A DNA stretch of 64,000 nt from Phycisphaerae bacterium. GTDB lineage: Bacteria > Planctomycetota > Phycisphaerae > JAJVII01. Shown here in pieces: positions 1-8,078 of this stretch. Position numbers and translations under genes: made by a program. The notes beneath the pieces are model-generated. The model ran no database searches and had not been told where the DNA came from. It worked only from the letters and a program-made list of their open reading frames with translations. The stretch lies in assembly GCA_022072085.1 (NCBI GenBank), contig JAJVII010000049.1, positions 1 to 64,000 of the forward strand, written 5' to 3'. Numbering within the stretch: position 1 is the stretch's first letter; each line of letters opens with the position of its first letter.

Positions 1-1
1 C

Positions 2-415
2 GCCGGCGACTTCGCCGGCGCTCGGGCCGACCTGGCCGACGCCGCGTCAGCCGCTCCCGCCGACGTGAAGGTGCTGCGAGCGTTCGCGGTCGCCCAGGGC
101 GAACTGGGCGATCTGCCCGGCGCGATGAAGACGGCTGCCCGGATCGAGTCGCCGCTGGACCGGACCTGGACCTGGTCGTTCGTCGCCGAGGCCTGCGGCG
201 ATCTGGCGATGGCCGAAATCTTCGACTGGTCCGCGACGGCTGAGAATTACCTGGTCGGCCCGCTGGCCCGCGACCCCGAAGGGTTGCTCAGGGACCATGA
301 ATCAGATTCTCCCGAGGAGATGATCGACCTGCTGGCCCGCGTGGCCCGCGACCTGGCCGGCAGCGTCAGCATGCTCCGCAACAAGAACGCGTACTGGCGA
401 GAGCAGGAAGAGTGA
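2..415 (+). CDS. C-terminal part of an unrecognised helical protein (5' end outside window)
   Basis: The reading frame is open from base 2 to the TGA at 413-415, so the gene begins upstream of the window. The visible 137 residues are rich in Ala, Leu, Asp and Glu. They include a segment 'AFAVAQGELGDLPGAMKTA' that looks like helix-turn-helix repeat units of the TPR type, followed by a charged helical tail ending in REQEE. No catalytic motif is visible. I cannot name the family; a TPR-like or other α-helical repeat protein is the best description. Codon use matches the neighbouring genes. Confidence 0.6.
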   Translation, partial: AGDFAGARADLADAASAAPADVKVLRAFAVAQGELGDLPGAMKTAARIESPLDRTWTWSFVAEACGDLAMAEIFDWSATAENYLVGPLARDPEGLLRDHESDSPEEMIDLLARVARDLAGSVSMLRNKNAYWREQEE

Positions 416-645
416 CCCCTCTACAGCTTCAACTTGAACTCAGGCTTAGAGCGTGTATGAAGACCTACACGGGATCGCGTTGGGCCGCAAGGGGCCCGGA
501 TGCAAGGAGCCGCGACCGTTGAGCCCCGTTCGCGCGGAAATCGACGTGATCGCCTCCCTGAGATGCGGGTCTCTCCCAGAGAGGAAGAGTCCGGAACATA
601 GATCGCGCGGCGCACATCCCTGGCGGGCGGACAGGTGGCAGGGGG

Positions 646-661
646 CGTTTCACGTGGCACA
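646..661. promoter_or_regulatory. Degenerate parS-like site
   Basis: The 16-mer CGTTTCACGTGGCACA keeps the central CACGTG core of parS but differs at three positions from the two perfect palindromes downstream. It lies 33 bp upstream of the first perfect site. On its own it would be weak; its position beside two exact sites makes ParB binding plausible. Confidence 0.45.
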
Positions 662-678
662 TCGGCCGGCCGCGCGAA

Positions 679-694
679 TGTTCCACGTGGAACA
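679..694. promoter_or_regulatory. parS site (perfect palindrome)
   Basis: TGTTCCACGTGGAACA is a perfect 16-bp palindrome, 18 bp counting the flanking A and T. It matches the known ParB-binding consensus (TGTTTCACGTGAAACA and its TGTTCC...GGAACA variants). ParB spreads from such sites to organise the origin-proximal chromosome for segregation and SMC loading. No parA or parB is present in the window. Confidence 0.8.
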
Positions 695-760
695 TGGTAT
701 CGCCGCGCCCTCCACCCCGGTTTTCGCTGCTTCTGCTTGCCTGCGCCTGCCTCCAGCGGA

Positions 761-776
761 TGTTCCACGTGGAACA
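761..776. promoter_or_regulatory. parS site (perfect palindrome, second copy)
   Basis: A second exact copy of TGTTCCACGTGGAACA starts 82 bp after the first, again embedded in the 18-bp palindrome with flanking A and T. Two identical 18-bp palindromes in non-coding DNA are very unlikely by chance, which supports a genuine centromere-like cluster. Confidence 0.8.
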
Positions 777-1074
777 TTTCCCGGCCTGCCCGGGCGGACG
801 ATGTTCAGCGCGTTTTTCAAAACGCCCGATTTCCGCCCGTAAGTCGAGCATTCACGTTGCCGGCCGACCCGGAATTCAATGAACATCGCGCCGCGTCGGC
901 TGATAGTCGAGCATCGTTTTCTGAGAACATCGATCGCTCCGCCCGACATCGTGGCGCCAACGGCATTTGCAGCCCACCGCGCGGCTCGGACTGGCGTTGA
1001 GCCCTCTCCCTTCGGAGGCAGAGGTCCCGGCCGACGGCCAGTGGGCAGGGATGAGCCCCGGGGCGGGGCGAACG

Positions 1075-2160
1075 TCAGCGACGCCGCCGCCTGCGGGCGA
1101 GCAGGGGCGCGACGCCCAGGGCGAGGATCGACAGCGTGGCGGGCTCGGGCACGGTCCCGATGGTGAAGACGTGGATGACCGCGTCGCTGGCCCCGGCGCC
1201 GGAGGTCGTGCTGGTCTCGCTGATGAACAGCCTGCCGGTGACCGGGTCGTAGGCCATGCCGGTCACGCCGGCGGCGTTGGTGTTGCCCGGCGAGAGGTAG
1301 GCGGTCAGGTCAAAGCGGGCAATGCTGCTGTTGGCAAAGGCGAAGATGCCGTCGGCGTCGGCGGCGCGGGCCGCGGCCACTTCGGTCGGGTCGAGGAAGG
1401 CCAGCGAAAGCGTGCTGGCGCCCAGGTTGCGCTCTCCCAGGACGATGAACCCGTCCTGCCAGTCGGACGTGCCCAGCGGCTGGACCCACTGGACGGAGGC
1501 ATAGCCGTAGTTCCAGTTGGCCGAGTTGCTGTAGTCGCTCGGCCGAAGCAGCCGGGCGCCCGGCGCCGAGCCCGCAGTGTTGAGGCCGGTGCCGTTCTGC
1601 GGGGCGTTCAGGTAGAGTTCCGGTGCGCTGAAGTAGGTGGAGATGCTCATCGTGTCGTTGGCGGCCGGCAGGCCCGCCGCCTGGATGAAGCCCGCAGGCG
1701 CCAGGCACAGGCCGTTCAGGTTATCCACCTGGCTTCGGCCCATGTAGGTTTCGCCAGTCAGGTCCAGGTTCACGCGGGCAAAGCCGTTGGTCAGCCCGCC
1801 GCTCGCGTAGCCCGCGTAATAGACGTAACCGCCGCGGACCACGACGTCCCACGTCCGCGTGGCCAACGAGACCGGTGACATCAGAGTGGTGGCAGTCGGC
1901 ACGTTGCTCCAAGTCGCGTCGGGGATGACGGGCGTCGGAACGCTGATCGCCGTCAACTGGCTGTAGCTGCCGCAGGTATACAACTCCTGGGTCGATCCGT
2001 TCTTGTAGTAGGACAGACCGCCATAGCTGCCGGGGTCGGCGCTGGGGCCGGGGCTGTAGAAGGCCCCGTCGTATTGGATCGTCGGCAGCGATGGGCCGCC
2101 GAATGCGGTCCCGACCGACATCAGGACTATCACCAGTGTTGCAGCCGGATTCAGTCTCAT
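1075..2160 (-). CDS. PEP-CTERM sorting domain protein, secreted
   Basis: This 361-residue protein begins MRLNPAATLVIVLMSVGTA, a clear signal peptide. It ends with VPEPATLSILALGVAPLL followed by six Arg residues, the PEP-CTERM layout of VPEP motif, hydrophobic helix and basic tail, read by an exosortase. The start at 2160 was chosen over a longer frame to 2259 because AGGAG lies just upstream and the signal peptide begins here. The body is rich in Gly, Ser, Thr, Tyr and Asn, with repeated patterns such as MAYDPVTGRLFISE that suggest a β-propeller-like exported protein. Its substrate or role is unknown. It is monocistronic, with no exosortase gene nearby. Confidence 0.85.
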   Translation of the reverse strand: MRLNPAATLVIVLMSVGTAFGGPSLPTIQYDGAFYSPGPSADPGSYGGLSYYKNGSTQELYTCGSYSQLTAISVPTPVIPDATWSNVPTATTLMSPVSLATRTWDVVVRGGYVYYAGYASGGLTNGFARVNLDLTGETYMGRSQVDNLNGLCLAPAGFIQAAGLPAANDTMSISTYFSAPELYLNAPQNGTGLNTAGSAPGARLLRPSDYSNSANWNYGYASVQWVQPLGTSDWQDGFIVLGERNLGASTLSLAFLDPTEVAAARAADADGIFAFANSSIARFDLTAYLSPGNTNAAGVTGMAYDPVTGRLFISETSTTSGAGASDAVIHVFTIGTVPEPATLSILALGVAPLLARRRRRR

Positions 2161-2773
2161 GTTCTCTCCTCTCGTGTGGCCGGACTCCGTGAACAGCAAG
2201 TGTCTCTCACGCCGATCCCTATCCCTCCGGCAACGTTTCCCCCTCGTCGAATCGCACACCGTTGCCGACGGAATTGCCCGCCAAAGCGCCGCGGCTTCAT
2301 CACAGACTCAAGAGAAAGGACACGACTCCCCGGGATTTCACAGACGGCCGTCGCGACGGCCTGTGCGCAGACAGCCAGGAACCTGCATCCTCAGACCAAA
2401 GTGCGCAGCAAATAGCGTGCCAAACTCACTATCTGGAATCGCGAGAAATTGTGTATAATTAAGAAGACAAATATCAGTAACTTCCAGAATAAACGAGAAG
2501 AAGAATTAGTTAGCGACAAACTTCCCAACTTGCCCTATGTTGAATCTTCTCAACATCGGTGGCGCCCAATGTCGGTCTTCCGCAACATCCATTCCCGCCC
2601 GGCGCAAAGCATCTCCCGCCCCTCGCCCCCGCAGACCCCTGAGCAGCCGACCGCTCATGCTCGCCGCGGCGCTCGCGCACCCTGTCTTCAGGTCCGCTCC
2701 ATGATCGTCCGGGATCGGGCCAACGGCATTGTCACTTCGGCCAACCGGGAGATCGCGTATCCCGAATGGCCGA
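2161..2773. other. Intergenic region with an AT-rich stretch
   Basis: About 610 bases lie between the start of the PEP-CTERM gene and the end of the deacetylase-like gene, which converge away from each other on the minus strand. Most of it is GC-rich with no credible coding frame. From about 2440 to 2540 it becomes strikingly AT-rich and contains TATAAT at 2454-2459 on the plus strand. No clear -35 partner was found, so I do not call a promoter. Confidence 0.4.
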
Positions 2774-4480
2774 TCACGTCTTCAACTTCACTACGACGGT
2801 CGCGTCCCCTTTCAGGTCGGCCGGTCGGCAGCGCAACCGCCCGACCCGGATTGTCGCGCCGGGCAGCGGCTTGCGGGCCTTGATGCGCAGCTTCGCGACG
2901 CCGCGCGAGATCGCCAACGACTCCAGCGTCGCCGCCCGGCGGGCGAACTGCCAGCGGGCGATCTGTTCGCAGGTCCACCACGCGACGCCCAGCCGCCGGC
3001 CGAGCGCGACGTGCTCCGGCAGGTTCCGCCGAACGCTTTCGTCATGCGTGTGGGCCGGGTGGAAGAGCAGATGCACGACCCCGCCGCGGGCGACCGCCCG
3101 CTCGACGTAGACCCGCCCGAATTCCGCGGGACAGACGCGGTAGCCCAGGTCCTGCGTGTCGAAGCTGACCTCCAGCAGGTTCATCAGCCGCGGCGAGTCG
3201 GCTTCGTCGTCGATCGGACGCCACGGGTGGCACGTGCCGAAGGGCCAGCCGAGGTTGCCGCGCTTGCTGGGCCCACGGCTCTGGTCGACAAGGAAGCCCT
3301 CGCCTTCCAGCCAGCGGAAGAAGTCCAGGCGGCCTTCCCAGCGGGTGTAGTGGTTCTTGTTGCTCACCAGCCGGGCGCGGATGCCGGCGGACTTCATTCG
3401 CTCGCGCAGGCGGGCGAGCTGGCGGTCGAAGCTCTCGCGGCCCCACCGGTAACGCGGGTCGTCGGTCTGCACGTCGTAGTGGAACGCCAACTCGTGCCCC
3501 GCCGCGGCGATCCGGGCAAGCTGCTCGATCGGATACTCGCTCACCTTGCCGTCGTCGGTGCCGGCCATGGTGCACCAGCAGGCCGAGACGCCGGCCTCGG
3601 CGTCGGTGGCGATCTGCCGGTCCACGCCGGCCGGGTCGTGCAGGTCGCTGTCGTGGCTGATCAGCCCGACCGCGGGCAGATTGTCCGGCCAGGGGTCGAG
3701 CGTCACCAGCGGCGCGCCGGCCGGTCGGGCCAGCGACGCGATCGCCGACATCAGCAGCTCGCGGAGCAGATCCCCCTGCGGTGCGGCGAAGATCGGACAG
3801 AGGCCCTCGACGACGGTCTGGCGGTCGCGGTCCCAGTCCAGCATGATCGCGTCGTCGCACTTGAGGATGCCCTCGTCGATCGGCGCCGAGCCGTCGGCCG
3901 GCGGCGTGCCGTCGCGCACCACCGCGATGCCCTGCTGGATGTGCACGACCGAGCCGACGATTTCCGCGGCGATCAGCAGCGCCGAGCCTCGTCCGCGACG
4001 GATGCGCGAGGAGACCGCGACAGGGGCGGCCTTCGCCTCCCGCTGCTGGAGCGTGATGGGCGAGTCGGCCGGGCCGGCCAGCGCCGTCGCGTCAAAGACA
4101 TGCAGCGGCACGGCCAACTCGCGGGCGAACGCCCGGCTGGCCGGGGCCAGCCATCCCTCCGCGACGGCGCGGCCCTCGCGGACATTGAACAGGGGCCCCA
4201 GCGTCCCGGGCCGACCCAGCGCCAACAGCCGGCCGCCCGCTGCGACGTATGCGTCCAGCGCCTCGGCGTCGTCCGCTGACAGGACGCCCGCGTCGGGGAT
4301 CACCGCGACGCCGTGGACGGCGGGATCGAAGTCGCGAGCCCGGGCGACGCGCCGCCAGTTGAGCAGACCGGCCTGGGCGAAAAGCTCCTCGATGTAGAGC
4401 GATCGCGGCGATCGGCGCCAGAGCTTCGGCGAGCCGAGAACGCCGACCCAGGCCGTCTTCAGTTTCGCGGGCATGTTCAT
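2774..4480 (-). CDS. Polysaccharide deacetylase-fold protein with N-terminal amidotransferase-like domain
   Basis: This 568-residue protein has no signal peptide. The first ~200 residues contain DAYVAAGGRLLALG, typical of class I glutamine-amidotransferase-like or β-galactosidase trimerisation domains. Residues ~260-500 look like a NodB/deacetylase barrel: an acidic ISHDSDLHD segment, GHELAFHYD, and a late HLLFHPAH strand. The usual NodB second motif has two His spaced H-x3-H; here the pattern is HYDVQ, so one metal-binding His appears missing. GGAGAG precedes the start. The gene lies 14 bp downstream of the heparinase-like gene and is surely co-transcribed. It could be a deacetylase or another hydrolase of the same fold. 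Confidence 0.65.
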   Translation of the reverse strand: MNMPAKLKTAWVGVLGSPKLWRRSPRSLYIEELFAQAGLLNWRRVARARDFDPAVHGVAVIPDAGVLSADDAEALDAYVAAGGRLLALGRPGTLGPLFNVREGRAVAEGWLAPASRAFARELAVPLHVFDATALAGPADSPITLQQREAKAAPVAVSSRIRRGRGSALLIAAEIVGSVVHIQQGIAVVRDGTPPADGSAPIDEGILKCDDAIMLDWDRDRQTVVEGLCPIFAAPQGDLLRELLMSAIASLARPAGAPLVTLDPWPDNLPAVGLISHDSDLHDPAGVDRQIATDAEAGVSACWCTMAGTDDGKVSEYPIEQLARIAAAGHELAFHYDVQTDDPRYRWGRESFDRQLARLRERMKSAGIRARLVSNKNHYTRWEGRLDFFRWLEGEGFLVDQSRGPSKRGNLGWPFGTCHPWRPIDDEADSPRLMNLLEVSFDTQDLGYRVCPAEFGRVYVERAVARGGVVHLLFHPAHTHDESVRRNLPEHVALGRRLGVAWWTCEQIARWQFARRAATLESLAISRGVAKLRIKARKPLPGATIRVGRLRCRPADLKGDATVVVKLKT

Positions 4481-4494
4481 CTCTCCGGTTCAGG

Positions 4495-6351
4495 TTACCG
4501 CGGCTGCAGCCGGGCGGTCAGGTCGAGGGTCCGCCGCTTACGGCCGCGTTCGACCCGCAGGCGGGTGCCGCCGCGGCTGGGCAACAGTTCGACCTTGGCT
4601 GCCGCCCGGCCGGGCGCCAGCAGCGTCACCAGCGTCGCCTCGCTCAGCAGGCCCGCGCCCGTGCACCAGCGGAGCACGACGGGCCCGTCGGTCGGCGTGG
4701 TGGGGGCCATCTGCGCGGTGAACAGCCGCCCGGGCGTGTCGCAGCAATAGGCGACGCGCAGCGCCTGCCGCCGGCCGACCAGCAGGGCCCCGGCCTTGCC
4801 CGGCTTCGTCTGGGCCTGGGTGTGCATCCGGCTCTCGAACCGCGCGGGGAACTGCGTCTGGACGCGGTCGACGATGACGAAGCCGACGCCCGGGATCATC
4901 ACGAACAGCCGGGCGGCGAAGCGGACCGCCGGGCGGCGGTCGCGGGTCAGGCCCATGGCCCCGGTGGCGTCGATACGAACGGCCGGGCAACCGGCGACGC
5001 GGAGGAGGCGGGTGGCCACCTTGCACGGAGCGGCGATGCCCACGCCGTTGACCATCGGCGCATTCTTGTGCATCGGGCCGATCTCCGTCAACTCGTATCG
5101 CCGCGGGCTGAAGGTGGTGTCGAGATATTCAGCCGGCGTGGTGTTGACGATCATCGTCTCGTCACCGACGACGCAGTGGAAACTGAGCAGGTCGTGATGC
5201 CCGTGGGGAACCTCGGTCGTGCCGCCGCGGATCGAAAGATACATCGACGGTCCGGGCATGCGGTCGGCCAGTATCGCCCAGTCCTGCCCGCGATAGAGCC
5301 GGGCGACATTGCGCCGGACGGCCGGCCGGCGGGTGCGGCGCGGGTGGAGCAGGAGCATCTCGGCGGCGTCGGGCCAGTGGTTGCGGGCGGCTGAATGGTT
5401 CCGCAATCCGTCCATCGTGCCGGGCAAATCGTGGCGGCCGAGACGCTCGGCCGCGGCGTAGTGGATCGGCTGGGCCCAGAAGGAATTGGCGTCGCCGAAG
5501 CTGGCTGACACGCCGTTGGGGCAGAAGTCCAGCGGCCAGGCGACGGTCTCCCGCATCTGCGGGATCCGCATCAGCGGGTGGGTCCGGCCGGTGGCCTGCT
5601 CGTGGCTGAGCAGATACATGAACCCGTATCGGAAGCCATAGCCCCAGTAGCCGACCCCCTCCGGCCAGGCGCCGCCGCTCTTCCGCAGCAGCTCGAAGAA
5701 CGGGCGGATCGACCGCTCGACGCGGGCGAGCATCGCGTCGGCGTCGCGTCCCAGCCGCTCGCGCATCGCCAGCGCCAGCATGCCCGCGCCGCCGGCGCAG
5801 ACGGTGTTCCAGTTGGTGTCGGCCTTGCCGAACCAGAAGCTGCCCGGCCCGCCGTTCCGCAGGAACGACGCGACCGGCCAGCGCCGGGCGATGGCGACCA
5901 TCTCGTCGCGCTCGCCGTTGCTCAGGCTGTCGTGCAGCAGGTCCCACGCCAGCGCGAGCGTCGCGCTGTTCTCGCCGTAGCTGAGGTCGAAGACGGCGTC
6001 GGGTGCGGCGTCGCGGCTGCGCCAGGCGATCCAGGACCAGTACTTCCATCGCCCCATCTGCCGCACCTGCTCGACGGCGCAGTCGCGATAGCGGCGGTCG
6101 CCGGTGGCCAGCCAACGGGTGATCAGCGTGACGACGCGCGTCTGCATCTCGCGGGCGCGGATGAGCATCCAGTTGTGCGTGTTGCCGACGAACTCGAACC
6201 GCGGGGCGGCGACGATGGCGTCGGCATCGGCGGCGACGCGGTCCGCCGCCTCGCGGAGCGGCGGGGAAGTCGGCCTGCGGCGCAGGCGGGCGATCTGGTC
6301 GGGACCGATGTACAGCCGCGGATGAGGCCGAAGGGCTGGCAGCCTGGGCAT
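4495..6351 (-). CDS. Heparinase II/III family protein (predicted polysaccharide lyase)
   Basis: The 618-residue product has the two-part layout of heparinase II/III-like proteins. An α-helical toroid comes first (residues ~60-330, with YGENSATLALAWDLL, NWNTVCAGGAGMLALA and FGDANSF). A β-sandwich follows, carrying GGTTEVPHGHHDLLSFH, the family hallmark. These enzymes cleave uronic-acid polysaccharides by β-elimination. No signal peptide is seen, so it may act on imported oligosaccharides in the cytoplasm, or the family role may differ here. GGGAG lies upstream of the ATG. It heads a two-gene unit with the deacetylase-fold gene. Confidence 0.8.
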   Translation of the reverse strand: MPRLPALRPHPRLYIGPDQIARLRRRPTSPPLREAADRVAADADAIVAAPRFEFVGNTHNWMLIRAREMQTRVVTLITRWLATGDRRYRDCAVEQVRQMGRWKYWSWIAWRSRDAAPDAVFDLSYGENSATLALAWDLLHDSLSNGERDEMVAIARRWPVASFLRNGGPGSFWFGKADTNWNTVCAGGAGMLALAMRERLGRDADAMLARVERSIRPFFELLRKSGGAWPEGVGYWGYGFRYGFMYLLSHEQATGRTHPLMRIPQMRETVAWPLDFCPNGVSASFGDANSFWAQPIHYAAAERLGRHDLPGTMDGLRNHSAARNHWPDAAEMLLLHPRRTRRPAVRRNVARLYRGQDWAILADRMPGPSMYLSIRGGTTEVPHGHHDLLSFHCVVGDETMIVNTTPAEYLDTTFSPRRYELTEIGPMHKNAPMVNGVGIAAPCKVATRLLRVAGCPAVRIDATGAMGLTRDRRPAVRFAARLFVMIPGVGFVIVDRVQTQFPARFESRMHTQAQTKPGKAGALLVGRRQALRVAYCCDTPGRLFTAQMAPTTPTDGPVVLRWCTGAGLLSEATLVTLLAPGRAAAKVELLPSRGGTRLRVERGRKRRTLDLTARLQPR

Positions 6352-6377
6352 GGGACCGATCTCCCGTGTGGGCCGGC

Positions 6378-6818
6378 TCAGCGGCCGGCGAGTTTGGCCT
6401 TGAGGATCTGCGACACGCGGCCGCCGTCGGCCTGGCCGGAGACCTGGGACATGACTTCCTTCATTGCCTTGCCGAAGTCGCGCTGGGTGAAGTTGTGCCC
6501 GGCGACGACCTGCTCGATCAGGCCTTCCAGTTCGGCGTCGGAAAGCTGCGCCGGGAGGAACTCGGCGACGATGGCGATCTCGCGGTCCAGGGCTGCCAGC
6601 CGGGCGACGTCGGCGGCCCTCTCGAAATCCGGCCTGGCCTTGACCAGCCGCTTGTGATAGGCGGCGACGGCCTCGGCTTCGTCGGCGTCGGCGGCGTGCA
6701 GTTGGGCGTTGTTGATCTCAGCCAGGATCATTCTAAGCACCCCCAGCCGCTCGCTTTCGCGGGCCTTGAGGGCCTCTTTCATCTGCCGCTGAATCTCGGG
6801 CTTGATGGCGCCGGCCAT
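6378..6818 (-). CDS. yqeY: GatB/YqeY domain-containing protein
   Basis: The 146-residue protein matches the full length of stand-alone YqeY proteins. Features include an N-terminal MKEALKARESERLGVLRMILAEINNAQ helix and the C-terminal RDFGKAMKEVMSQVSGQADG helix bundle, both typical of the family. This domain also forms the tail of GatB, where it contacts tRNA; the free-standing protein is presumed to be linked to aminoacyl-tRNA metabolism but its exact role is not settled. A strong AGGAGGTG ribosome binding site precedes the ATG. It sits 26 bp upstream of the heparinase start on the same strand, so read-through is possible. Confidence 0.85.
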   Translation of the reverse strand: MAGAIKPEIQRQMKEALKARESERLGVLRMILAEINNAQLHAADADEAEAVAAYHKRLVKARPDFERAADVARLAALDREIAIVAEFLPAQLSDAELEGLIEQVVAGHNFTQRDFGKAMKEVMSQVSGQADGGRVSQILKAKLAGR

Positions 6819-6893
6819 GGTTCACCTCCTGCCCGGGCATGCTACCGCGCCGCGTTTTCTGGTCAACGGCCACGCCGGTCGGTAGAATCGTGC

Positions 6894-6997
6894 GAGGTTC
6901 GAAGTCTGAGGTCCGACGTTCGACGTTCGAAGCCGGAAAGAGAGGACGCCGGGTTTCCCTCCGACTTCGCACGTCGAACCTCGAACGTCGAACCTTC
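6894..6997. repeat. Imperfect inverted repeat built from GACGTTCGA units
   Basis: The left arm (about 6894-6943) and right arm (about 6961-6997) are built from the short unit GACGTTCGA or GAGGTTCGA and are roughly reverse complements. A GC-rich centre joins them. The element lies in the divergent gap between yqeY and waaF. A closely related element lies at 59749-59848. It resembles a small non-autonomous dispersed repeat; no flanking direct repeat was established. Confidence 0.6.
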
Positions 6998-7011
6998 TTC
7001 CCGAGGTGGCC

Positions 7012-8064
7012 GTGAAGAACCTGCTGATCGTCGCGCCCAACTGGGTCGGGGACGCCGTGCTGGCGACGCCGACGCTGCGCGCGATCCGCGAGGGGGTCGG
7101 CCCGGACGTGCGGATCGCCCTGCTGATCCGCGAATACCTCGGCCAGGTGCTGGAGGGGGCCCCCTGGTTTGACGAGGCCATCGTCTGGCCGACCGGCCCG
7201 GGCGGACGGCCGATCGGGGCGTGGCGGATGGCCCGGCTCCTGCGGGGCAGGGGGTTCGACGCCGCGGTGCTGATGCCCAACAGCTTCCGGTCGGCATGGA
7301 CGGTGCGCCTGGCGGGGATCGGCCGCCGGGTCGGTTACGCCCGCGACGGGCGGTCCGTTCTATTGACAGACCGGCTCAAACCGGTAAAAAAGGGCGGGGC
7401 CTACGCGGCTGAGTCGATGGTGGTTTACTATGCCCGGTTGGCCGAGGCGATCGGTTGCCCCGTGCGCGACCGTCGCCTTGAGTTGTTCACCAGCCAGGCC
7501 GACCGCGACGCGGTTGACGGGCTGCTCGGCCGGGTCGAAGGCGACCGCGGCGGACCGCTGTTCGTGCTCAATCCCGGCGGGGCGTTCGGGCCCAGCAAGT
7601 ATTGGCCCGCGGAGCGCTACGGCCGACTGGGCGACCGGCTGCTGGAGCGGTTCGGCGGCCGCCTGGTCATCAGCGGCGCGCCGCGCGAGCGGGAGACGAT
7701 CGAGGCGGTGGCCGCCGCGATGAAACGGCCGGGCTTTCCGCTCTCCGAGCACCCGATCCCGCTGTCGGCGGTGAAGGAACTGGTGGCCCGGGCGGACCTG
7801 CTGGTGACCAACGACACGGGCCCGCGGCATTTCGGACTGGCGATGGGGACGCCGACGGTGACGCTGTTCGGATCGACCGACCCGGCCTGGACCGAGACGC
7901 ACTGCCCGCACGAGCGGTCGGTGCGGATCGAGATGGATTGCAGCCCCTGTCAGAAGCCGGTCTGCCCGCTGGGCCATCACGACTGCATGGAGCGGATGAC
8001 GGTCGAGCAGGTCGAGTCGGCGGCGGTGGAACTGATGCGGTCGGCCGGCAAGTCCGGCCATTGA
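7012..8064 (+). CDS. waaF: Lipopolysaccharide heptosyltransferase II (GT9 family)
   Basis: The product transfers ADP-heptose to the LPS inner core. It begins MKNLLIVAPNWVGDAVLATP, the GT9 signature start. Later come FVLNPGGAFGPSKYWP, the nucleotide-binding LVTNDTGPRHFG and TVTLFGSTDP loops, and a C-terminal DCSPCQKPVCPLGHHDCM cluster characteristic of WaaF. Length (350 residues) is normal. I chose the GTG at 7012 because GAGG lies six bases upstream; a GTG at 7006 would add two residues but overlaps that site. It is the first gene of a three-gene LPS core unit and implies an outer membrane with heptose-containing LPS. Confidence 0.9.
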   Translation: MKNLLIVAPNWVGDAVLATPTLRAIREGVGPDVRIALLIREYLGQVLEGAPWFDEAIVWPTGPGGRPIGAWRMARLLRGRGFDAAVLMPNSFRSAWTVRLAGIGRRVGYARDGRSVLLTDRLKPVKKGGAYAAESMVVYYARLAEAIGCPVRDRRLELFTSQADRDAVDGLLGRVEGDRGGPLFVLNPGGAFGPSKYWPAERYGRLGDRLLERFGGRLVISGAPRERETIEAVAAAMKRPGFPLSEHPIPLSAVKELVARADLLVTNDTGPRHFGLAMGTPTVTLFGSTDPAWTETHCPHERSVRIEMDCSPCQKPVCPLGHHDCMERMTVEQVESAAVELMRSAGKSGH

Positions 8065-8078
8065 CTCCTGGGCGATTC

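Larger units (their letters stand above)
416..1074. other. Non-coding block carrying a parS-like cluster
   Basis: About 660 bases separate the truncated first gene from the end of the PEP-CTERM gene. The short open frames here overlap each other on both strands and show no family signature, so I read the block as non-coding. Its notable content is three parS-like palindromes between 646 and 776. The 10-mer AGTCGAGCAT also occurs twice, at about 842 and 906. No tRNA, terminator or repeat array was recognised. Confidence 0.5.

Noticed and set aside
2729-4279. A 516-codon plus-strand frame opposite the deacetylase-fold gene
   Set aside because: Composition is that of a GC-skewed shadow; the minus-strand frame has recognisable motifs and a ribosome binding site.
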